Positions 50,401 through 61,134 are shown, counted from the first letter of the stretch. The stretch: DNA of 64,000 nt from Flectonema sp. DT1601 (GCA_964019425.1 OZ025798.1:744001-808000), one strand, 5' to 3'. The notes: a model not told the origin generated them from the sequence alone. Numbers and translations are program-made.

Positions 50401-53400
50401 ACTTGTCTACCAACACCGACACCATCGCAGATTTGAGAAGTAAGTTGGCCGAGTTAGAGCGAACACATTCTCGTTGTGGAGCAGACTTTGATAGCGAACG
50501 GAACAGAGTTAAGAATCTAGAAGAAGAGCATTCTGGTATCAGCGATCGCCTTAAAGATCGTGAAAAACAACTCGAAGACCAAACAAACGAACTTCACAAC
50601 CTAAAAACTTCCATTTCAGCAGCCGAACGAGACGCAAAAACACGCGAAGACTCTCTTCTGTATGACAAAACAAGACTCCAAGATGAGATGACTGCTTTGA
50701 AAGACGCAATAAAGTCCTCAGATGATCGTCGTAACAAAGATAACAATGACCTCAGTAATCTCAAAGCTAAACTATTTGAACTGGAATGCGCTCACAGCAG
50801 ATGTGGTAAGGATCTCAGTTTGTCGGATACTCGCACAAAGAACGCCGAACAAGACAATAAGAAATTAGCCGACTCAAATAAAGATCTTAACCAACAACTG
50901 ACGGATAAGAACAGATCTCTTCATGACTTGAAGAATGACAAAGCTGAAGCTGAAAGACAATTGAAACACAGTGATGCTAATTTTGCTTCTGAAAAAAGAC
51001 GTTTTGAAAAGGAACATAACGACCTGCAGAATCAACTGCGTGATCTTGAGGGTAAGAAAATAAAAACTATGGACGAATCGGAAAAGCTTAAAAACGAATT
51101 ATCTGATCTTCGACAAGACTTACAACACGCTGCTCAACAGAATCGCGATGACGCTGAATCCAACAATAAAAAAATAACATCCAACGATGACCTCATAAAG
51201 AAACTCAGAGCAGCATTAGAAACGGAAGAAGAGAAACGTAGAACTCTTGAAGCTGATTTAAACCAATCAAAGAACGATTTGATTGAAGCATCACACCAGC
51301 TGTCTGCAGCAGAAGCCACAGCTGACCAAATTACAACTCAAGCGGAGAGAGATGCTGTCAGGCTAACAAGAGAGAAACAACAAGACGTTGATAAAATTAA
51401 ACATCTTGAGAACACTATTGATGATCTGAACGGTAAATTGCAAACTGGAAAATCAGAAGTAGCTGATTTGCAACATTCAAATGAAAAGAGTGAAAGACAA
51501 CGGATTGCTGATTTATCTCAGGCTGACAGGAAAGCAGAAGAATTACAACACGAGGTGTCAAAACTGATGTCTGATTTATCGAATGAACGTGACAAAGAGC
51601 GACAGTCTCAACAGAGAATGGGAACTCTCTCTGATGATGTAAAGAGAGCACGTGATGAGATTATTCAACATCGTAAAGATGCTCAATCAGCTGAGAAAGA
51701 CCTCCAAGACAAACTACTTGACAAGGAAAGAGAACTGTCAAGACTTTCACGTGACCACAGCAGATCAGCAAATGACCTCGAAATGGCAACTCAGAGAGCT
51801 AAAACAAACGGCGATAAGGTCACAGAACTCACAGATGAAATAACAAAAATGTCAAAAGAAGGAGCAAAAGAAAAAGAAAGTTATGAAAGTGACATAAGAA
51901 AGTTAAAGGATCACCAAGATGATATCCAACGTCAGCTCGACTCAGCAGTTAGAGAGAGAGATCACTTACAAACTGATTTGATTAATGAACGAGATCGTCA
52001 TATTGAAGGAGAAGAATGGTCGAAGTCACTATCTGAAGAGCTTAGAGATATTCGTCATCAACTCGATAACTCTCGTCAAGCAGCCGAAGATCTAAAGCGA
52101 CACGAAGCCGAACTCAACTCAAAACTCTCTCGATCCGAACTATCTGCAAACCGTGAGCGAGACGCTGCCGCAGAACTCCAACAAAAACTAAAAGATTTCC
52201 AACACGAAAAAGAAGAAGCCACTAAAAAGTACTCCGACGAGACTTCCGCCGTCAGACAACAACTCTCAGATGTTCAACATGAGAATGAGAAATTAAAACA
52301 CGACATCGATCTGCTTGCTAATTCAAATGAAAGGAAAATTAATTCATTGCAACGAACACTAAAAAGTTTAGAAGCTGAACTCGCAGCTGAAACAGAACGT
52401 CGAGACAGAGAACACGAACATGCGAATACTCTCGGAGATGAACTTCGTGATATCAGAACTCAACTAGCTGATGAACAGTCTCAGAGAGAAAGAGACATTT
52501 CAACAGCTGTTGCGAATAGTCATCAACAGATCAGAGGACTAAAAGATCAGATTCACACTTTAGAAATTGGTCTCGAAGCTGAAAAACGTCGTGGCGACGG
52601 ACTCGTCTCTGATCTCGCCAGAGTACGCGAGGAATCAGCAGCTGAAAAACATCACCAGCAGCAAGAGGAGAGGGAAGCTGCTGGGGAACTTACAAAGGTT
52701 CAAATTCAACTGCAGAGTGAATCAGAGAAACGACGACAATCAGAAGCTGACAAAGACAAAGCCATTTGGGAAGCAGAGAAATCAAAAACAGAAACAGATG
52801 CTGCCAAACGTTCTGCCCTCGAAGCCGAAGCCGCCCAACAAAAAGCCGAACGTGCGCAACAAGAAGCCTTTGCTAAGTTGTCTGAAATGCAGCGCCAGAA
52901 GAGTGAGGCGGAGTCCTTTGCTCAAAAAGCCAGACAGGAAATGTCTGAAAAGACCGACATTGAAGGCCGCACTGCTTCTGAACTAAAGAAACTGAACGGA
53001 GAAGTACACGCACTTGAACATGCGATACGAGATAAAGAATTAGACATCGTAAACTTAAAAGATGACAACAGAAGACTGACAGGAGAACTGACTCTCATTG
53101 GCGATTCTATCCAACAAAGAGACGCGACAATAAATGATCTCGAAGACAAACTACAAACAGAAAAGAGAACCCGAACACAACTCGATGAAAGGATGCGAGA
53201 AGCAGAAGCAGAACTTATTGGAAGTAAACTATCCAGCGACAACACAGACAGATTGTTAGAGGATTTACAACATCAACTTGTAACAACATCAACTGAACTT
53301 GACTCAACTAAAGCAGCACTTCACGACTCAACTAAAGATAGCGATCGCTTAGCCAGCGACGTTTTAAAGTTGGAAGGAGCTCTCGCTGCTCAACGCGGTG

Positions 53401-55148
53401 AGTCCCAGACATCGGAAAAACTTCTCTCTGATAAACTAGCTGGTCTTGAATCTCAACGGATCCGACTTGAGCGAACTGTCGCAACCGTTCAAAAAGCAAA
53501 TGAAGACGCTCTTTCAGAAATAAGTACACTCAGAGATCAACTTTCAACTACTACCAGGCAGTTGGAAGTATCTCAATCAAATTTGGAACTCAACAAGAAT
53601 CAAGTTAGTCACCGAGAGAAGAGTGCAACTGAAAGAGCAGCAGCAGCAGAAGAAAGAGTTGCATTAAAAGATAAAGAACTCGAGGAAGCAAGAGATAGAG
53701 AGTTCAGAACACAGCAGCAGTTTGAAGCCGAGAAACGCCATCGCAATGCTGCGGAGTTGGAAGCTTCTCAACTACATGAGGAAGTAACTACTTCTAGATC
53801 TGAATTATCAATTATACGAGAAGACCTTCGACTCATTCAAAGACAACTTCGGGATACTGATGCTTCTTTAAGGAAGTCTCAACAAGAATTAGAAGACACT
53901 CACCGCTCTCAATCTAAAGAAGCTACTCAATTAGCTGAGGAACTGGCAATGGCAAGAGATCAAATAGCTCGTGAATTACGTAGAGGTGAACAGATGAATA
54001 ATGAATTGTCAGATATAAAGAAACGATTCCAAAATGAATCTCAGACATGTCAGAGACTGATGCGCGACAACGAACTCCTGCAAACTGATATTCGAAGAGA
54101 ACGAGACGAGGCTGCAATGCAACAGAAAAGAGGAGACAGCAACGAACAGCTAATCCACGGACTTCAATTATCACACGACGATCTTGAAGTAAAGTTAAGA
54201 GATGCTGAGGCTGAAATAATTCGTTTTCGTGGAGAAGCAGTTCGACTTACCGAAGTTGACACCGCTCGCAAGTCTCTCCAACTTACCTTAGAAGACTCCC
54301 GACGAGCTGAAGAAGAAGCAGCTCAAATATTAATGAAAACTGAGTCTGATCTCAGAAAGATCAGCAACTCCTTAGTTGATATGGTGTCTGGAAGGAGTAT
54401 TGCGATCACTGGATGTATGTCAGCTGAGTTGAATAGTGTTTCACGTCTTATAAGTGATCTTACATTAGAAGTTGAATTACTCAAATCAAGTCTACAGAAC
54501 GCTGAATCTCAAGCTAACTCCACCATCCCATTGTCTACTCGAATCTCAGAACTTGAAGACCAGCTTCGAACTACCAGCTCGGCATCTGCTGCCGAGATTT
54601 CTGTTTTGCGTAGTTCGCTGTCGGAGTGTGAAACGTCTCTTCAAGGTTTGTGTTTTCTTAATAAATATAAATATTAACAATTAGCGATCAGAACATTACA
54701 ACACAATCAAAAAACAGATGTCCAGCATCGCTATGAAATTGCCCAACTTGGTCTTGTGAAGGAGAGAGCTGCAAAACAAGACTACGAAGGAGAATTGATA
54801 AGCGCTGCTCAGGAATTGGAACTACGAGCACGTGACATCCAACAAAGAAATGACCTATCGAAATCAACGTTACAGAGAGCAGAACATGAGTCTGCAGCTC
54901 TTCGTGAAAGAGTAGCAATTATGGAGGTCCGTGCATTACCTTCATCAAGTTACCTCATTAACAGCAGCAAAAAAAAAAAAAAAAAACAGAAACGAGAAAG
55001 TACCATTCGCAGACACAGCAGATCTTTTTACGATGACCCCTTACCCCTGACACCAAGTTCAGCATATCATCATGAGACTAGAAATGATTATTCATCACGT
55101 CGATATGATTCCCCGGCAGCGAGTCGTAGGATGCAACGAGTTCTGTAG
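47463..55148 (+). CDS. Giant coiled-coil protein with degenerate kinesin-like head, three exons
   Basis: Exon 1 (47463-54645) is joined to 54718-54926 and 54990-55148, giving about 2,516 residues. The first intron could instead be 39 bp (54646-54684), which is also in frame. The second (54927-54989, donor GTCCGT) is 63 bp and free of stops, so it may be retained. Residues 1-285 follow the order of a kinesin motor: VVLRVPPNE, WKGIVEPMIEDVFNGKNSVV, ATRALSEL, SILFNIHLTK and a final SDITEASSSLLSEIHTSM. The P-loop position, however, reads VNSCDTIG (71-78) in place of GQTGSGKT, so ATP use is unlikely. Residues from about 320 onward are heptad-rich coiled coil, Glu/Lys/Gln-rich, for some 2,000 residues. 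The tail is basic with SRRYDSP. A structural cytoskeletal or basal-body-type role is inferred. Confidence 0.75.
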
Positions 55149-55748
55149 TTCTTACTTACCTGGGGGGGAGTTGAGCTCTTTATTTTATTTTATTTATAAT
55201 GATTCCGATTCCGATGTTTTATATTAATCTTTGTTGTGTGGATGATACCACTAATGTTATCACCTGCGTTGCTTATAGCCTAATTCTTCAATGTGATTGG
55301 GAGCAGTAGATTTCTTTACACGAAAAAAAAAAAAAAAATTAGAGTGGGTGTTGTATTTCCCTTCCCAAACGTAGAATTAGAATTGTATTTTTTTTTGGTA
55401 AACAGCATATGTACTCACCTACAGCTGTATCTGCCTTTTCCCCTTTTTTTTTGTGGGTCAATTGCAGAGTGTATACCTACACTAACATTATCTTTAGTTA
55501 CTGTATCTAGAACTAATGTTAAATTATCGTTATGTTGTTTACGATACAAAACATTTGTATTTTACGTACAAAATTGAATAGTTTAGCTCCCACTTTTTTA
55601 TTTTGTCCTTTCTTTGCTATATTTATTGTAAAAATTAAAAAAAAAATAATCAGTATTACCAAGTTCTGTGTGAAAAACGTCATATTTGTCGGTGTTTATT
55701 ACGCATAGTTGACAACAGCCATCTTTAAAAAAAAAAAAAAAAAAGGAA
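55149..55748. other. Intergenic region containing a diverged copy of the 60-kb repeat
   Basis: No protein gene is seen. Bases about 55500-55590 resemble 60010-60105, sharing CTGTATC, GTTAAATTATCG and TTGTATTTTA in the same order. CAACAG ends at 55718, followed by an A17 tract and the next ATG. Confidence 0.5.
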
Positions 55749-56679
55749 ATGTCCGAATTAGAGCAACTACGAGAGGAGAACGCCAAATTGAAGGAAAAAA
55801 ATGAAAAGGTATGATAGTCTTTTATAAAAAAACAACAACAACACCAGCAGCAACAACAACCCAAACAGCTTGAACTTGAGCTCATGTGCAGGAGAGCGTT
55901 CTCAGAAAACCCCGACTTCGAAGATATGCACGAAAGACGTACCAACGCTGTATCAGTAGACATTCCTAATGTTGGTCAACGTGTTAAGGTAATTCACCCG
56001 GGTAGTAAATACAATAGCAATGATTTTAAAACTACATTTGCAGAATTCGCTGACGATTTCTCTGACGCCGTGGAAGCCAACGCCATGGGCAACATCGTTG
56101 CCAGTGCAGAGCATTTCAAAAAGAAAGGTACCTGGGTTTTCTTAGTCAGATTTGACAACAAAAAGTGTGTAGTCATGGCGCGTAAAGGTATCGAACCATC
56201 GTTGTGGGTTGGACAGACAGTTTCTGTTATCAACGTACGACACAAGTACACAGCTAAAGACTTTCAAGAGACCTTTCCTGGTAAGGCTTTAGTTAATACT
56301 TGTACTAACAGTCAGAGGGGAGTAGTTCTTCAGGTTGTTCCTCATTACAAGACAAGTAAATTAGAAGTATTCTTAGTAGCAATCAATTCAGGAGCTAAAT
56401 GTGTTGTTATGAACGGCAAGGGTCTGGCTCCTAGAGAACCAGCTGGCTACGCTCAATTCCTCCGTCAAAAAGAAGCCGCAGCAAAATCAGCAGAAGAAGC
56501 CGCAAAGAAGGCTGCAGAAACCCCAGCCGAAGAGAGCTCTGAGAAGAGAATGGTTTGCAATATTTTTTTTGAATTACCCCATCATCACAATTTCCATAAT
56601 ATATCACCAACTAAAACAGGCTGAGGAAGAACTTGAAGGCGATGTTAAAAAACAAAAAGAAGACGAAACCGAGGCGTAA
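55749..56679 (+). CDS. Protein with two copies of an unrecognised ~75-residue domain, three exons
   Basis: Exons 55749-55808, 55869-56552 and 56620-56679 (introns 60 and 67 bp, GT-AG, all phase 0) give 267 residues. A short N-terminal coiled coil (MSELEQLREENAKLKEKNEK) precedes two related units. Unit 1 (about 55-128) starts VGQRVKVIHPGSKYNSNDF and ends FDNKKCVVMARKGIEP. Unit 2 (about 134-208) starts VGQTVSVINVRHKYTAKDF and ends INSGAKCVVMNGKGLAP. The tail is Ala/Glu/Lys-rich helix. The GQ-V-V opening and beta-rich pattern resemble small SH3-like barrels, but I cannot assign a family. The ATG follows an A17 tract. Confidence 0.8.
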
Positions 56680-57209
56680 AATCAACCAAGTAGTTGTGCT
56701 TGGCAATAGTCTTTGCATGCCTTATATGAATCAGGTTTATCGCGGCTGCGACATGATTGTGGCATTGTCCACAAACCAATAATTTGTATGTTGGCTTGGC
56801 GAACAGAAAAAGGTTGCGAACAAAAAAAAAAAAAAAAAAAAACGACAAGTGAAAAAACGGAGGGAACAAAGAATAATAAATAACACAACGACATCTTATC
56901 ACCTCCTAGTTCTGTCCACAAACAGTACATGATGCTGTGGGATACCGTCTATAACAGTTCTGTAGTGTTTTTATAGCAACGCTTTGAGAACGAATCGTTT
57001 CATTGAATACGCAAGTACAATCTCATATTGAAGCAATGAATGATTATCGTTTATGTTTCTTACTCAGGGGGACCATCATGGAGGGTTACTGTCTCGTTAT
57101 CTAAATAGCTGTGTTGACATCGCGGTAATGATATCTTGTTTTTGACATGTTTTTTTTTTTTTTTTTTCTTCTTCCCTACAAGAATTCACAAAATTATGAA
57201 ATACGAGTA
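56680..57209. other. Intergenic spacer
   Basis: No gene is recognised in this stretch. It has an A-run near 56821-56842 and a T-run at about 57150-57166 followed by CTTCTTCCCTACAAG, a weak acceptor-like site before the next start. Confidence 0.5.
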
Positions 57210-59468
57210 ATGCATCCAATGAAACCACCCACAACAGCACTTCAACTGCCGGTAACACCAATTAGAGTAGTGCCAGTACCAGCAGTGTTGCCTCCAATGG
57301 CTGAGATGCCGACTGTTGTAATGTCCCCACCTCCAATGTTAACACCTCAAAACGAAACAGTAAGAGCATTACAAGAACTTCAACTGCAGTATTTCGAACT
57401 ACAAACAGCTCATAATGACGTCATGGACACACAAGTCGCTCCTCTACAGGAACGATTAGCTGATGTCGCTGAGTTGCTTAATCAAGAGATGCTCGCAAAG
57501 AGAGGTCTCGACATCCTCCTCACTGAACGAGATAATGAGCTAAAAGTTTTAAATGACGTCCTTCAACGTCAAAAGTTAATGGAATACGTTTCAAAGAAAG
57601 CAAAGGAAGAACGGATTAACGAACTTGAAAAGAAAGTTCGATTTGATGAGCAATCAAAACAAGAACATGACGACCAGGGAGAACTCATAAGGGAATTACA
57701 AGCACAGATAAAAGCAAACGATAATAAAGTAATTCAAAGAAGGGTTCCACACGATGATGCAATTAACACTATGAAATACAGACGAAGTAATTCATCACGA
57801 GGGAGAGGAGGAGGAACATCCAGAGGCCGAGAATCACGAAGAGGTAGAACCAGAATGGAAGCTATTCGAAAAGAGCTAGTCCCAAAGAACACTGACACAG
57901 ACATTGAATCTGTTCAAACTGACCCACAGGCTTCAACTACTGTTCAGATGCTCTCAGATATCCAGCGTCAGAGTGAAGCCTCTCGCAAATCAGCGATCGA
58001 TGATAAAAATAAACTCCTCAACCTTATTAGTGATATGAGCGCTGATGGTGAACTTCATAGCGGGACACAAGTAATGATTGAAAATAATGTCAGCGTTGAC
58101 ACTGAGCTTCAACCAACTGCACCGGCACCAACACCACCTGCAGGACCGACTATTATAAATGATAGTAATACGAAAGAAGAACTAGCTGAAGTCTATGCCA
58201 AACTTAATGAAGCGATGCAGGAATTGAATGATCTTCAACAGAATTATGAAAAACTAACTGAAGACAGTCAGGTTGAGAAAGCTATGTTGGCTCAAGCAGT
58301 TGTTCAAGCAGAGGAGGAAGCAAAAGCTACAAAAGAAACTCTCGAGGAACAACAAGAATTACAAAATAATCAAATTAAAGAATCTGAAGACCAGAGAGAT
58401 CACTTTAAAGATGTTGACGAGGCTCATCAACAAGAGAAGGCTGCTTTACAAAAAATAATACAACAACTCCGAACAGCGTTAACGCAAGCTGCGTCGGATA
58501 ATCAAGACTTGGACAAGAGGAATATCTCTCTCAATAACGATGTTAGGAAATTAGCTGCTCAGTTATCGGAAGATAACAAAAAAAACGTATCAAATTCACA
58601 CGAATTAGACGACATCCGCATCCAACTACAACGTGCCCAGGCTGTCATAGCCTCACTGCACACTGATAATCAACAATACATTGATAGACTCCAGGAACTA
58701 GAGGCAACTCAACTCAAAGAAAACCTCTCAACGACATCAAAAATTGCAACCCTAAAGGGTGAGGGGGAATCTCTTTTAGCAGAGATACAACAACAGGAAT
58801 TAAAACAAATTCAGACGTTGGACAAACTCGCGAGCGCTTTATCTGAAAATGAAGCAATGGAACAGGAAATAAACGCATTAACAAAAAGTATTACTCAGGA
58901 AAGGCTTGCAGCAGACTCCGAGAGAAGGAGGGCAGATGAGAACGACATCGTTTCTGGAAGACTACGAGCTGAAGCACAACGAGCAAGATCTGACGTTGAA
59001 AAGTTACGATCAGAATTAGATCGACAGTCAGCTATATTTCCTGGTATCGAAGAGGCATTAAAGAGACACAGCGATGAGGTGACTTCGGTTCAGTTTGAGA
59101 AATCACGTCTGTCTCACACCATAGAAAAACAAACAGTTCTCTTGTCTGAGTCCCTCGAAGAGACATCTGCTCTTTCATCCCAAAATATAATCTTAACCGA
59201 AAAAGTTGTTTCACTAAAAGGTGTGAATGACTCCGTGCGGGCAGATCTTTCTGCAGCTCTCCAAGTCCAGCAGCGAACAGAAGCTCTTCTTGTTGAGGAA
59301 GAACATCGATCTGTTACTGCTGAAGCAGAACTTCGGAAATTAGAAATAAAATTTAAAGAAATTTCAGCGAAATCAGAAGAAATTTCACTTCACGTTGCGG
59401 CCCAGCGTCGGAATATGTCGCCAATTAGAGAAGCAGTTAGCAGAAGTAAGTTTCCACAGGCTGCTTAG
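57210..59468 (+). CDS. Coiled-coil protein with an RG-rich segment
   Basis: I place the start at the ATG of MHPMKPPTTALQLP (57210), because the upstream part of the frame is a translated T-run. The product has 752 residues: a proline-rich leader to about 45, a coiled coil at about 50-175, and a short RG/RS segment near 191-215 (SSRGRGGGTSRGRESRRGR) that could bind RNA or be arginine-methylated. A long coiled coil follows from about 325 to 740. Near the stop, AGAAGTAAGT at 59440-59449 is a good splice donor, so the real C-terminus could differ. No family is recognised. It is the last member of the local coiled-coil group. Confidence 0.7.
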   Translation: MHPMKPPTTALQLPVTPIRVVPVPAVLPPMAEMPTVVMSPPPMLTPQNETVRALQELQLQYFELQTAHNDVMDTQVAPLQERLADVAELLNQEMLAKRGLDILLTERDNELKVLNDVLQRQKLMEYVSKKAKEERINELEKKVRFDEQSKQEHDDQGELIRELQAQIKANDNKVIQRRVPHDDAINTMKYRRSNSSRGRGGGTSRGRESRRGRTRMEAIRKELVPKNTDTDIESVQTDPQASTTVQMLSDIQRQSEASRKSAIDDKNKLLNLISDMSADGELHSGTQVMIENNVSVDTELQPTAPAPTPPAGPTIINDSNTKEELAEVYAKLNEAMQELNDLQQNYEKLTEDSQVEKAMLAQAVVQAEEEAKATKETLEEQQELQNNQIKESEDQRDHFKDVDEAHQQEKAALQKIIQQLRTALTQAASDNQDLDKRNISLNNDVRKLAAQLSEDNKKNVSNSHELDDIRIQLQRAQAVIASLHTDNQQYIDRLQELEATQLKENLSTTSKIATLKGEGESLLAEIQQQELKQIQTLDKLASALSENEAMEQEINALTKSITQERLAADSERRRADENDIVSGRLRAEAQRARSDVEKLRSELDRQSAIFPGIEEALKRHSDEVTSVQFEKSRLSHTIEKQTVLLSESLEETSALSSQNIILTEKVVSLKGVNDSVRADLSAALQVQQRTEALLVEEEHRSVTAEAELRKLEIKFKEISAKSEEISLHVAAQRRNMSPIREAVSRSKFPQAA

Positions 59469-59750
59469 GCACATCACTACGTATTTTTTGGTTGTAGTAG
59501 TATAAGGAAAGCATCTCTTCTCCTGTAGCAGTGTTTTCGTTTAATTTTTTTTTTTTGTTCTTCTCCGTCTTCAAAAAAAACCCCCCTTTCGATATTATTA
59601 GTAGCTCCGAAAAAAAAAACAACAACCCATAGCATCGTTGTTTAAGTATTAATGACTATTGGTATCAAGACAGTTATGATTCTGGCTTTGTTCAGCCTCC
59701 CTTTTTTTTTTGTGTTTAGTAAGTGAAAATTTTTGATAAATATAAGAGAT

Positions 59751-59824
59751 AGTAGTTATTGGGCAGAGCTGCCCTTGTTGCTTAAGACAACCCAACGCAG
59801 ACTACTGTTTTTTTTTTTTTTTTT
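59751..59824 (+). ncRNA. Candidate small structured RNA ending in a T-run
   Basis: The segment can fold with an outer stem AGTAGT (59751-59756) / ACTACT (59801-59806). Inside it lie a perfect hairpin GGGCA-GAGC-TGCCC (59761-59774) and a second arm TTGT/ACAA (59775-59778 with 59787-59790). An alternative TTGGG/CCCAA pairing is also possible. It is followed at once by a run of about 17 T, which would terminate RNA polymerase III. I recognise no known RNA. Confidence 0.35.
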
Positions 59825-59924
59825 GATTGTATTTTTAACAAATTTCTGGTTTATATTGGGAACAAAAAATATATATTCGGGGATAGCAGAAGGGTAAAGT
59901 TTTGGCCCTCGTTTTTTTTCTTTT

Positions 59925-60170
59925 GTACCGATGTAGTTGGAGAAGAAACTATTCAGATTGAAAGCCGTTTATTTCTTATTAGTTCCCCCATAGTGTGCAC
60001 CATAGTTCACTGTATCCTTAACAGATTGTTAAATTATCGTTTTATGTTAATGAAATACAGAACAGTTGTATTTTATAAATTCAGGCGTTCAATTCAACTC
60101 CCCGTGCGACGGGATTCTGTCTGCGTTCGAAATATAAGGCTATTCTGAATGGTTTTTTTTTTTTTTTTTT
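59925..60170 (+). ncRNA. Candidate small RNA module A (GTACC hairpin, T-run end)
   Basis: The module starts after TTTT with GTACC and a hairpin CCGAT/GTTGG (with G-U pairs). A long-range stem joins ATTCAGA (59951-59957) to TCTGAAT (60144-60150) and AGCC (59963-59966) to GGCT (60138-60141). A hairpin CCCGT-GCG-ACGGG lies just before CTGTCTGCG. It ends in GGTTTTTT (T-run 60153-60170). Module B at 62863 shares the order of these elements, with compensatory changes in the 5' hairpin. Confidence 0.4.
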
Positions 60171-60250
60171 GTACCTACTGTTCAGTAGAAAGAGAATTTT
60201 GGCATCGGATTGTTGTAATAGTAGTTGTCACAAAAAAAAAAAAAAAAAGT
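60171..60250 (+). ncRNA. Candidate small RNA module C (GTACC hairpin, Sm-like site)
   Basis: Directly after the T-run of module A comes GTACC and the hairpin CTACT-GTTC-AGTAG. AAAGAGAATTTTGGCATCGG follows, and within it AATTTTGG resembles an Sm-protein binding site. The 3' end is not clear. Module D at 60938 shares GTACCTAC and GGTAGAAAGAGAAT. The evidence is limited to sequence resemblance. Confidence 0.25.
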
Positions 60251-60937
60251 AATGTCAAATAATATTTAATTTCTCTGTGCTGCCAGTATTGCGATCGATA
60301 AAGAATATAGTCTGGTGTTGAATAGTATTGAAAATAGCTTATCTTGCGATGAGACTTCTATCTATCTGGTAGAGAATGTAGCTAGGTACTTTTATACCAA
60401 ATCCAGAGGAGGAAAAAAAAAAAAACGGTGAAATGAATTGATAGGGGGGGGATTTTTACATGGCAACAAGGGTTTCAGGGTTGAGCCACATGCTGTTTTT
60501 ATATTTAATATCACTCGTTTTGATCTCTACATTGAGCGTAGGTAGTGTTCTCCTTGTACTTAGCGTAATGAAATAGTAAAGTGATTTAAAAAAAAAAAAA
60601 AAAAGCAGGTGGTTTTACCAATCGAGGGCATAAGCCCTTGAAAGATTTACGCCATGATATACGGCATCTAGCGTTTCAACTCTCAAAACAATTTCCCCCC
60701 TCTTTTTTTATTTTTATTTTTTCCCCCTTGTATCGTAGCAACAGCAACCAACAACTGTATTTATTTGTTCCGAATAGTTATTTATTTTTATTTAGATTCC
60801 CAAAACAATTTATATAATTCCTTTTTTTTTTTTTTTTTTTTTTAAAAAATGTTTTCTTTTCTCCCCTTCGATTACGTCTCATCTTCTTTTTAACAGGTTC
60901 AGGACACAAATATTTAATAATGCTTTTTTTTTTTTTT

Positions 60938-60995
60938 GTACCTACAAAAAACCTATTATTTCGGTAGAAAGAGAATCGTATCTGTTCCTTTATTA
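60938..60995 (+). ncRNA. Candidate small RNA module D, relative of module C
   Basis: After a T-run, GTACCTAC pairs weakly with GTAG of TCGGTAGAAAGAGAATCG. The shared blocks with module C are GTACCTAC and GTAGAAAGAGAAT. It has no Sm-like site and no clear 3' end before the next TTTTTTGTACC at 61002. Confidence 0.22.
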
Positions 60996-61004
60996 GGATT
61001 TTTT

Positions 61005-61134
61005 GTACCGGTTGCGCACAAACAGTGCCACCCCTGCAGTGCACGCACCAGACGTAGCGATCTTGCACTACCCGTCGGGCCAAGGAGTCTAACACGTGTG
61101 CAAGGTTTAGGGTGTCAAACCCATAAGCCGCACA
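61005..61134 (+). rRNA. Fragment of cytosolic-type LSU (25S/28S) rRNA, early domain II
   Basis: The core CCAAGGAGTCTAACACGT (from 61080) with following GTGC is a landmark of eukaryotic nuclear LSU rRNA. It continues with GTTTAGGGTGTCAAACCCAT, matching the yeast 25S hairpin GTTTGGGTGTAAAACCCATA. Immediately upstream, CCCGTC (61071-61076) is also conserved, but the usual TTGAAACAC loop between it and GG(A)CC is absent, leaving a mini-hairpin CCC-GTC-GGG. The 5' part (61005-61060) is too diverged to align with confidence. The similarity stops after AAGCCGCAC, where normal LSU would continue with a segment found here on the opposite strand at 61987. Confidence 0.75.

Noticed and set aside
55153-55170. 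TACTTACCTGGGGGGGAG, resembling the start of U1 snRNA
   Set aside because: It overlaps the region just after the stop of the giant coiled-coil gene, and none of the U1 stem-loops follow.
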